Origin: Campylobacterales bacterium
GTDB taxonomy: Bacteria > Campylobacterota > Campylobacteria > Campylobacterales > JALSKU01
Direction: 5' to 3'
NCBI GenBank assembly: GCA_027038335.1
Contig: JALVWI010000001.1
Span: 1-5,428, forward strand
Length of the DNA stretch: 5,428 nucleotides
The notes below the pieces were generated by a model that did no database searches, was not told where the DNA came from, and worked only from the letters and a program-made list of their open reading frames with translations. Below, piece after piece: positions 1 to 4,766 of this stretch. The translations under genes and the position numbers were made by a program. Numbering within the stretch: position 1 is the first letter of the stretch; each line of letters starts with the position of its first letter.

Positions 1-497
1 TGACTCTCAAGGTAAAACCGAGAGTTGCAAGTGATGACAAAGTAACCCTACAAGTCAATACCATACTTGAAAATGTTGACAAAAGTGATACTGCGGTCAA
101 TTCAGACAGACCTACTACTACAAAACAAGAAGTAAAAACACAAGTCATAGTAACAAACGGAGAAAGTATAGTCATTGGCGGACTTTTGCAAAACACTCAG
201 TCTATAAATAGACAAAAGATACCTATTTTAGGTGATATTCCTATTTTAGGCGGACTTTTTAGACATAAAGAAACAAGTTTTGATAAAAAAAGTATAGTTG
301 TTGTTCTAACTCCTTATATCATCTCTAAAAGTTCAAGCTTAGGAAAACTTCAAAAATTTTTAGCGATTTATGGAAAAATACAAAAAGAGTACAATAAAAA
401 TATATTTTCCAAAATAGAAAAAAAAGTCAAAAAAGATCAACCTAAAGTCAAAAAAACAGACTATACAACCTTTGATGATATGATGGATGACCACTAG
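1..497 (+). CDS. gspD: GspD-family type II secretion secretin, C-terminal part (5' truncated)
   Basis: This is the C-terminal 164 residues of an outer-membrane secretin, the ring-shaped channel through which T2SS substrates leave the periplasm. The reading frame is open from base 3 to the TAG at 495-497; the start lies upstream of the window. The visible part holds the secretin core: V-K-P-R-V, the segment PTTTKQEVKTQV, then a full match to the secretin signature, GESIVIGGL followed by 11 residues, IPILGDIPILGGLF. The domain closes with VVVLTPYII at about visible residues 99-107. The PTTT-K-x-EVKTQV wording favours GspD over PilQ. A tail of about 55 residues follows, with some 13 lysines and an acidic end (FDDMMDDH); it does not look like a recognisable pilotin-binding S-domain. 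The TTG at 186 is an internal leucine codon, not a start. gspE follows after a 127-base spacer. Confidence 0.93.
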   Translation, partial: TLKVKPRVASDDKVTLQVNTILENVDKSDTAVNSDRPTTTKQEVKTQVIVTNGESIVIGGLLQNTQSINRQKIPILGDIPILGGLFRHKETSFDKKSIVVVLTPYIISKSSSLGKLQKFLAIYGKIQKEYNKNIFSKIEKKVKKDQPKVKKTDYTTFDDMMDDH

Positions 498-499
498 AT

Positions 500-628
500 A
501 TGAAACCCTTAAGTTTTAAAAATACAAATAATAATGAAAATAAGCTTAGAGCCAAGAGCTTAGAGCTTAGAGTTTCTGGTCTGTGGTTGCTGGTCTTTGG
601 TCGCTCAATCCAAAGGATTTTCAGGTGA
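500..628 (+). CDS. Possible 42-residue small protein between gspD and gspE
   Basis: An ATG lies two bases after the gspD stop codon, and the frame stays open for 42 codons. It ends at a TGA (626-628) that overlaps the proposed gspE GTG as GTGA, a classic reinitiation arrangement. The product starts MKPLSFKNTNNNENK, then a basic stretch, a short hydrophobic patch (SGLWLLVFG, about residues 26-34) and a basic end (RSIQRIFR). No family is recognised. The upstream ribosome binding site is weak, so translation would depend on coupling to gspD. About half the ORF is simply the translation of the heptamer tract at 544-606, so it could be fortuitous. It could also act only as a leader peptide that carries ribosomes to gspE. 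Support comes from its placement, not from homology. Confidence 0.25.
   Translation: MKPLSFKNTNNNENKLRAKSLELRVSGLWLLVFGRSIQRIFR
544..606 (+). repeat. Degenerate heptanucleotide tandem tract, 9 units
   Basis: Nine consecutive 7-base units keep perfect phase, each beginning with G: GCTTAGA, GCCAAGA, GCTTAGA, GCTTAGA, GTTTCTG, GTCTGTG, GTTGCTG, GTCTTTG, GTCGCTC. The first four follow GCTTAGA and the last five follow GTYNNTG, so the tract has two sub-blocks. It is clearly more GC-rich than its AT-rich surroundings. It sits between gspD and gspE and covers the alternative gspE start GTG at 583. From memory, similar degenerate heptamer tracts occur between genes in other bacterial genomes, and cyanobacterial STRR elements are a known heptamer class; relationship to either is not shown here. 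Confidence 0.75.
612..617 (+). promoter_or_regulatory. Ribosome binding site that sets the gspE start
   Basis: AAAGGA lies 7 bases before the GTG at 625. The upstream in-frame GTG at 583 has no comparable purine-rich site and lies inside the heptamer tract. This favours 625 as the gspE start. Confidence 0.65.
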
Positions 629-2151
629 AAGATATACTCTCTTTTGAACCTTATCATGATATAGATCTAAAACCGGTAGAGATAGAAGGAGTAGATACAA
701 AACAGACACTTAAAAATTATCTTTTATTTGCAAATATAGAAGATAAAACAGTAGCTTGTAGTTCCAAAGAGTATCTTCCCGTATCTCTTGCCTATTTTGC
801 CAAGCTAGACATAGAGTACCCTTTTGTTATACTTGATGATGACTCTTATGAAAAACTATACAATAAATACTTAGAGTTAAAAGCTGATAAAGAGATAGTC
901 TCTATGCAAGAAAGCAGTGAAGAGGATACTAGCGAAGAGGAGTTTTCTCTAACAGAGTTTTTAAGAACTTCTTCAGATATACTCTCTTCCGAAGAGTCAG
1001 CCCCTATTATTAAATTTGTCAATTCACTCTTTTATCAAGCTATTAAAAAAAGAGCAAGTGATATACATATAGAAACACACGAAAAAAGTGGTGAGGTTAG
1101 ATTTAGAATTGATGGAGTTTTGAGTAAAAACGCAGATCTTGATACCGGCATAGTAAAACTCATCATAAGTCGTATAAAAGTTATATCAAACCTTGATATA
1201 AGTGAAAACCGTATCCCTCAAGACGGCAGAACCCAAGTAAAGATATCAGGTAAAACGCTTGATGTAAGGGTATCGATACTGCCTACTTATTACGGCGAAA
1301 AGGTTGTCATGAGGATACTTATGCAAAGTGAAGATATTCCTCATATAGATGAGCTTGGTTTTTCTAAAGCCATATCAAACCATTTTGAGCCGCTTTTGAA
1401 CCACTCTCACGGCATTATACTAGTAACCGGACCTACAGGAAGCGGAAAGTCCACCACACTTCATGCTTTCTTGCAAAAGATAGCAACTCCTACTAAAAAT
1501 ATCATAACCGTTGAAGATCCGGTAGAGTATAAAGCAGACAATATCAACCAAATACAGATAAATGAAAAAGTAGGACTTACCTTTGCCTCAGCTTTGAGAT
1601 CTATCCTTAGGCAAGATCCAGATGTTATCATGATAGGTGAAATAAGAGATGAAGAGACTGCCACTATGGCTATTAGAGCCGCACTTACAGGACACTTAGT
1701 CCTTTCTACGCTCCATACAAATAACTCCATAGCAACTATCACAAGACTTCATGACATGGGGATAGAGCCCTTTTTGCTCTCTTCGTCGATCCTTGGAGTA
1801 CTTTCACAAAGACTTGTAAGGATACTTTGTCCACACTGCAAAGAAGAAGATACTTTAGCAGAAAACTATATAGATCAGTATGATTTACCCAAAGATAGAG
1901 TTTACTATAAAGCCAATGGATGTAAAGAGTGTAACTACACGGGATATAAAACACGAAAAGTTATAGGTGAATTTTTAAAACTGGACAATGACTTAAAAGA
2001 GCTTTTTAAAACCACTATGAATGAGCACGAGATAAAGAATTTTCTCTTAAAAAAAGGTTACCGTACATTGACCGATGAGTTAAAAGAGCTTTTATTAAGA
2101 GGTGAAACATCACTTGAAGAGGCAGTTAGAGTCGGACTCAATGATGAGTAA
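625..2151 (+). CDS. gspE: GspE-family type II secretion assembly ATPase
   Basis: This cytoplasmic hexameric ATPase powers pseudopilus assembly at the inner membrane. With GTG 625 as start it has 508 residues, normal for GspE. An N1-type domain (about 1-85) and an acidic linker (around 93-105, rich in Glu and Ser) come first. The N2 domain has RASDIHIETHEKSGEVRFRIDG from residue 143. The ATPase domain has Walker A GPTGSGKST (Lys275), the Asp box TVEDPVEY (Glu297, Asp298), Walker B DVIMIGEIRDEE (Glu339) and the His box GHLVLSTLH (His357, His364). A tetracysteine zinc site follows, Cys402/Cys405 and Cys433/Cys436, 27 residues between the pairs; this is typical of GspE and PilB and absent from PilT. 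An in-frame GTG at 583 would add 14 residues, but 8 of those would be encoded by the heptamer tract. PilB is the main alternative; the GspD-like secretin and GspI/J-like pseudopilins favour GspE. Its 3' end overlaps the next gene by 11 bases. Confidence 0.93.
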   Translation: MKDILSFEPYHDIDLKPVEIEGVDTKQTLKNYLLFANIEDKTVACSSKEYLPVSLAYFAKLDIEYPFVILDDDSYEKLYNKYLELKADKEIVSMQESSEEDTSEEEFSLTEFLRTSSDILSSEESAPIIKFVNSLFYQAIKKRASDIHIETHEKSGEVRFRIDGVLSKNADLDTGIVKLIISRIKVISNLDISENRIPQDGRTQVKISGKTLDVRVSILPTYYGEKVVMRILMQSEDIPHIDELGFSKAISNHFEPLLNHSHGIILVTGPTGSGKSTTLHAFLQKIATPTKNIITVEDPVEYKADNINQIQINEKVGLTFASALRSILRQDPDVIMIGEIRDEETATMAIRAALTGHLVLSTLHTNNSIATITRLHDMGIEPFLLSSSILGVLSQRLVRILCPHCKEEDTLAENYIDQYDLPKDRVYYKANGCKECNYTGYKTRKVIGEFLKLDNDLKELFKTTMNEHEIKNFLLKKGYRTLTDELKELLLRGETSLEEAVRVGLNDE

Positions 2152-2584
2152 AAAAGCTTTTACACTTCTTGAAGTTCTTATAGCCATAGCTATATTTTCC
2201 ATAGTTGCCATAGAAGTTTTAAAGATAAGCTCAACTCATAAGCAAATATCATCTTTTATCCATCAAAAAGAGCAATTGTCTCAAAAAGTTTCTTTTGTTA
2301 TAGATACACTTCCTATAAAAAAAGATGAAAAAAAGATATATTTTAAAGATTTTGTAAAAAATCTTTACTTAAAGGATTCTTTACTTAAAAGATTAGATAC
2401 AAAGATTTTTTATAAATGCTCTATCATTCAAACTTTTGATGAAAACGGTGATGAAAATAGTACGGAAAATAGTACAGATAATGATAACAAACAAAAAGCT
2501 ACAACACTTTTTTACATATATAAACAAAATTTTCAAAATAAAAACGGAAGAAGCATCCATATATATAGGATAGTTCGTAGATGA
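2141..2584 (+). CDS. Minor pseudopilin, GspI-like
   Basis: A type IV pilin-like protein of 147 residues, expected to be cleaved by prepilin peptidase and to sit at the tip of the T2SS pseudopilus. The N-terminus is MMSKKA then FTLLEVLIAIAIF: a short basic leader, cleavage before Phe, Glu at mature position 5, and a hydrophobic helix of about 20 residues. The residue before cleavage is Ala rather than the usual Gly. The start is ATG 2141 (or ATG 2144, one residue shorter); a GTG at 2102 would give an unlikely long charged leader. The start lies inside the end of gspE and has no strong ribosome binding site, so it is probably coupled. The FTLLEVLIAIAIF wording and position directly before a GspJ-like gene suggest GspI, but the C-terminal part is not recognised. 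An Asn/Asp/Glu-rich segment at about residues 101-117 includes a tandem ENST ENST. The stop overlaps the next start as ATGA. Confidence 0.8.
   Translation: MMSKKAFTLLEVLIAIAIFSIVAIEVLKISSTHKQISSFIHQKEQLSQKVSFVIDTLPIKKDEKKIYFKDFVKNLYLKDSLLKRLDTKIFYKCSIIQTFDENGDENSTENSTDNDNKQKATTLFYIYKQNFQNKNGRSIHIYRIVRR
2453..2476 (+). repeat. 12-bp tandem duplication inside the GspI-like gene
   Basis: GAAAATAGTACG is followed directly by GAAAATAGTACA: two in-frame copies differing only in the last base and encoding ENST ENST. They sit in an acidic, Asn-rich low-complexity loop. Because the unit is four codons, copy-number change would keep the frame. Confidence 0.8.
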
Positions 2585-3090
2585 ACGATACAACTCAAGA
2601 AAGAAAAGCTTTTACTTTGGTTGAAATTATCATAGCCATAGCGGTTTTTTCTATCGCAGTTTTTGTTATGTATGGAGTTTTATCACAAATAAAAAAGCAA
2701 AAAGAGACTTTTTATAAAAAATATGAAAAAACTAACCGTTTAGTAGAGTTAAAAAGAGTTATATACCAAGACTTTACCAATGCCCAGGATATAAAAACCG
2801 ATGCAAAAAAAGATATAGCACTTTTTAAAAGTACAAACTCACTCTACGGCATAACAAATCCATACATTTTATATATACTGAAAAATTCCACCCTATATAG
2901 AGTAGAATATATCAAAAAATTAAATACAAATTTAAGAGGTATAGATACAAGATATTTAAGAGTATTAACACTTCTTAAAAAATGCAAATCCTTTAAGATA
3001 AATCTAAGCAAAGATACTCTCTCTATATGGATAATTGCAAAAAAACCTATATTTGTGCATATAGTAAATGTTAAAAATTATACAAAATAG
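2581..3090 (+). CDS. Minor pseudopilin, GspJ-like
   Basis: A 169-residue pilin-like protein, probably a second tip component of the T2SS pseudopilus. The N-terminus is MNDTTQERKA then FTLVEIIIAIAVFSIAVF: a 10-residue leader, cleavage before Phe11, Glu at mature position 5 and a hydrophobic helix to about residue 35. Ala replaces the usual Gly before cleavage, as in the preceding pseudopilin. The segment NRLVELKRVIYQDFTNA (about 46-62) resembles the GspJ pattern of a helix ending in an acidic residue plus Phe. The rest is Lys-rich, has a single Cys (in KKCKS) and is not recognised in detail. AGGA at 2567-2570 lies 10 bases before the ATG, and the ATGA overlap with the previous stop indicates coupling. 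GspI-then-GspJ order matches canonical gsp clusters. GspH or a generic type IV minor pilin remains possible. No gspK follows. Confidence 0.8.
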   Translation: MNDTTQERKAFTLVEIIIAIAVFSIAVFVMYGVLSQIKKQKETFYKKYEKTNRLVELKRVIYQDFTNAQDIKTDAKKDIALFKSTNSLYGITNPYILYILKNSTLYRVEYIKKLNTNLRGIDTRYLRVLTLLKKCKSFKINLSKDTLSIWIIAKKPIFVHIVNVKNYTK

Positions 3091-3092
3091 CC

Positions 3093-3134
3093 ATAAAACA
3101 ATATATAACGACCATTATTTAAGATTTGTTTTAT
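3093..3134. repeat. 9-bp inverted repeat between the gsp genes and the secreted-protein promoter
   Basis: ATAAAACAA (3093-3101) and TTGTTTTAT (3126-3134) are perfect reverse complements 24 bases apart. The right arm covers the -35 zone of the predicted promoter at 3146-3151. No T-tract follows, so a standard intrinsic terminator for gspJ is unlikely. It may be an operator, a weak processing hairpin or a chance pairing in AT-rich DNA. Confidence 0.4.
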
Positions 3135-3151
3135 AGTAGATAGTATATAAT
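3123..3151 (+). promoter_or_regulatory. Predicted sigma70 promoter for the secreted-protein gene
   Basis: TATAAT at 3146-3151 is a consensus -10 box. There is no good -35 hexamer at 16-18 bases; the region is T-rich (ATTTGTTTTAT), as known for Campylobacter and Helicobacter housekeeping promoters. Transcription would begin near 3158 and give a leader of about 84 bases. Confidence 0.55.
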
Positions 3152-3172
3152 AGCACCAAGATAAAATTTTAC

Positions 3173-3206
3173 CTTTGGCATTCATGTGTGTGATGTAAGA
3201 CCAAAG
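3173..3206 (+). other. Leader hairpin in the predicted 5' UTR
   Basis: CTTTGG (3173-3178) pairs with CCAAAG (3201-3206) around a 22-base loop. CCTTT at 3172-3176 could instead pair with AAAGG of the ribosome binding site, so two competing folds are conceivable. The stem is short, so support is modest. Confidence 0.35.
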
Positions 3207-3207
3207 C

Positions 3208-3227
3208 AAAATTTTTGCAAAAATTTT
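3208..3227. repeat. Perfect 20-bp AT-rich palindrome before the ribosome binding site
   Basis: The sequence is A4 T5 G C A5 T4, exactly self-complementary and centred on GC. It ends three bases before the AAGGAG site. As DNA it could bind a dimeric regulator; as RNA it could form an 8-bp A-U hairpin with a UGCA loop just upstream of the start. It is not a terminator: no T-tract lies after it, and the ribosome binding site follows directly. Confidence 0.6.
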
Positions 3228-3230
3228 AAA

Positions 3231-3236
3231 AAGGAG
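3231..3236 (+). promoter_or_regulatory. Strong ribosome binding site of the secreted-protein gene
   Basis: AAGGAG is followed by a 5-base spacer and ATG 3242. It is the best-placed ribosome binding site in the window, which fits high expression. Confidence 0.85.
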
Positions 3237-3241
3237 TCTAA

Positions 3242-4678
3242 ATGACTAAAAGAATTCTTTCAACGGTTGCCGCAGCGGCAATTTTGACAACAGGCGCGAT
3301 GGCTTTTGATAGTTTCGGGAGTATGGAATATAATACAACTAACAATGCTACAGAAACAACACAAATGGCAGTAGCAGATAATGGTTTTGGACAAGCATTG
3401 ATCTTCCCAGCATATTTTGTTGGTGGAGGTTGGCAAACAACTCTAAGAGTTATCAACACCGGTGATGCAGCTACAGTAGCTAAGGTTGTATTGTATGCCG
3501 GTAGCGATTCACATGAAGTAAGAGACTTCAATATTTATCTTTCAGCCCATGATGAATGGGTAGGTACCATCAAAATAGATCCTACTGACAATAAAGCTAA
3601 GATCATATCTACAGATGAGTCAGCACCATTATTGGGTGGTGGTATGGCTAGTAGTGCAAAACCTATGGTATCTGGAGAGTTAAATAGTAACTCCGGTTAT
3701 GTAGAAGTTATTGGATGTGCTTCTACAACAAGCAATAATGGAGCACACCAGCTACATGCAGAGCTAAGAGAGGCATACCAAAACTTAGCTAAAACTGATA
3801 GGAATTTTAAGAATATTGGTACAACAACAACAGCATTTAAAAATGGTGTTTTATATACAAACCCAAATGGTGTAGGTACTACCGGACTTGTTCCTTTAGT
3901 AAACTTAACTGCAGCAGGTGATACAAGTAGTGACAACAATGGAAGTAAAACTTTCACATTTACTGCACCTAGCGGTAATTTAATTGGTGATGTTAGGATG
4001 ACAAACACTGAAAATGGAACAGATATGGATATGCCTGCAGTTGCTCTAGGCGGCGTTACAACTGCTAATAACGCCTTACTATTTGTAGAAGGTGAGGCAG
4101 CAAATGTACTAGACAGAGACATTGACGGAAATACAACTTCAGTATTTTATAATCAAGATGCATTGAATGCAGATTCAACTATTTTTGATCACAGTAAAGT
4201 ATATATGACTTACGGTGGAACAACAAGTTTCAAAGATAATTATTTACTTGTTACAAATCCATTCAAAAGAATTGCTATTGAAAATCATGTTGACGGTAGT
4301 TATGGAGAAACAAATGCTACAAAAGGTACAGGTTCTTTAAGTATTACACCTAGCATTTATAACCAAAAAGAGGATATTTATACACCTCAAACAACAACTC
4401 AATTTTCACCTGCCAATACTTTTACAGGTGCACCTATAATGAAACTATATAATGAAGTTTCAGCAACAGAGAGCAGTCATAGTAAAGATAGCGATACTAT
4501 AAGCTATTATCTAGGTGTTGCAAATCAAGATTCAAATAATAACTATCAAAATGGATATGTTATATTGCAAAATATTGATAGTGCTAAATCTATACCTGGT
4601 ATAGTTACTCAAATGTTAGCAACTCAGCCTAAAAGTGGTACTGTTGTAACCAATTGGGTACCTGCTCACGCTAATTAA
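3242..4678 (+). CDS. Secreted or surface protein of unknown function, 478 residues
   Basis: This is an exported protein with a Sec signal peptide: basic MTKR, a hydrophobic Ala-rich core and a good signal peptidase I site after Ala21 (GAMA before FDSF). The mature chain is rich in Thr, Asn, Ser and Gly, has one Cys (Cys159) and no clear membrane segment or C-terminal anchor. The segment at about residues 47-112 (FPAYFVGGGWQTTLRVINTG, then EVRDFNIYLSAHDEWVGTI) recalls, from memory, a beta-rich family of bacterial surface proteins with a 'vvNT...DFNlyLSp.D.WtG' pattern; its function is not known to me. Four sites fit the bacterial N-glycosylation sequon D/E-x-N-x-S/T: Asn31, Asn233, Asn297 and Asn358. 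The gene has its own predicted promoter, a structured leader, a strong ribosome binding site and a strong terminator, all consistent with an abundant product. Its place after gspI/J-like genes makes it a candidate T2SS substrate; this is inference. An S-layer-like or matrix protein is an alternative. Confidence 0.85.
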   Translation: MTKRILSTVAAAAILTTGAMAFDSFGSMEYNTTNNATETTQMAVADNGFGQALIFPAYFVGGGWQTTLRVINTGDAATVAKVVLYAGSDSHEVRDFNIYLSAHDEWVGTIKIDPTDNKAKIISTDESAPLLGGGMASSAKPMVSGELNSNSGYVEVIGCASTTSNNGAHQLHAELREAYQNLAKTDRNFKNIGTTTTAFKNGVLYTNPNGVGTTGLVPLVNLTAAGDTSSDNNGSKTFTFTAPSGNLIGDVRMTNTENGTDMDMPAVALGGVTTANNALLFVEGEAANVLDRDIDGNTTSVFYNQDALNADSTIFDHSKVYMTYGGTTSFKDNYLLVTNPFKRIAIENHVDGSYGETNATKGTGSLSITPSIYNQKEDIYTPQTTTQFSPANTFTGAPIMKLYNEVSATESSHSKDSDTISYYLGVANQDSNNNYQNGYVILQNIDSAKSIPGIVTQMLATQPKSGTVVTNWVPAHAN

Positions 4679-4703
4679 TAAGCTAGAGTAGTTTCTATAT
4701 ATC

Positions 4704-4738
4704 AAAGGAGGTGGGGCAGAACGCCTCCCTCCTTTTTT
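4704..4738 (+). terminator. Intrinsic terminator after the secreted-protein gene
   Basis: AAAGGAGG, a bulged T, then GGGGC pair with GCCTC and CCTCCTTT around the loop AGAAC. This gives a 13-bp stem with one G-T wobble, and the run of six T begins in its last three pairs. It starts 26 bases after the stop codon. Confidence 0.88.
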
Positions 4739-4755
4739 AGTTTATATAAATAAAG

Positions 4756-4761
4756 AAAGGA
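4756..4761 (+). promoter_or_regulatory. Ribosome binding site of the lipoprotein gene
   Basis: AAAGGA lies 5 bases before ATG 4767 and supports that start. Only 28 bases separate the terminator T-tract from this ATG. TATAAA at 4745-4750 could be a -10 box, but its -35 would fall inside the terminator stem. Confidence 0.7.
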
Positions 4762-4766
4762 AAAAT

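Noticed and set aside
186..188. TTG as a start for a 103-residue protein
   Set aside because: The same frame is open to the window start and reads as continuous secretin sequence; TTG is the Leu codon in the signature motif.
544..606. CRISPR array or REP element
   Set aside because: Units are only 7 bases with no spacers, and the tract does not fold into a strong hairpin. It fits a heptamer tandem repeat better.
2102..2104. GTG as the start of the GspI-like gene
   Set aside because: It would add 13 charged residues before MMSKKAFTLLE, giving an atypical prepilin leader. ATG 2141 or 2144 gives a normal short one.
3093..3134. Intrinsic terminator after the GspJ-like gene
   Set aside because: The stem is all but two A-T pairs, the loop is 24 bases and no T-run follows; an operator or chance pairing is more likely.
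3697..4122. Antisense ORF of 141 codons
   Set aside because: It is fully inside the secreted-protein gene on the other strand, has no ribosome binding site noted, and its low-complexity Val/Leu/Ser/Pro composition is typical of a shadow frame.
4704..4712. AAAGGAGGT as a ribosome binding site
   Set aside because: It is nearly a perfect Shine-Dalgarno sequence, but no start codon with an open frame follows at a suitable distance, and the bases form one arm of the terminator.
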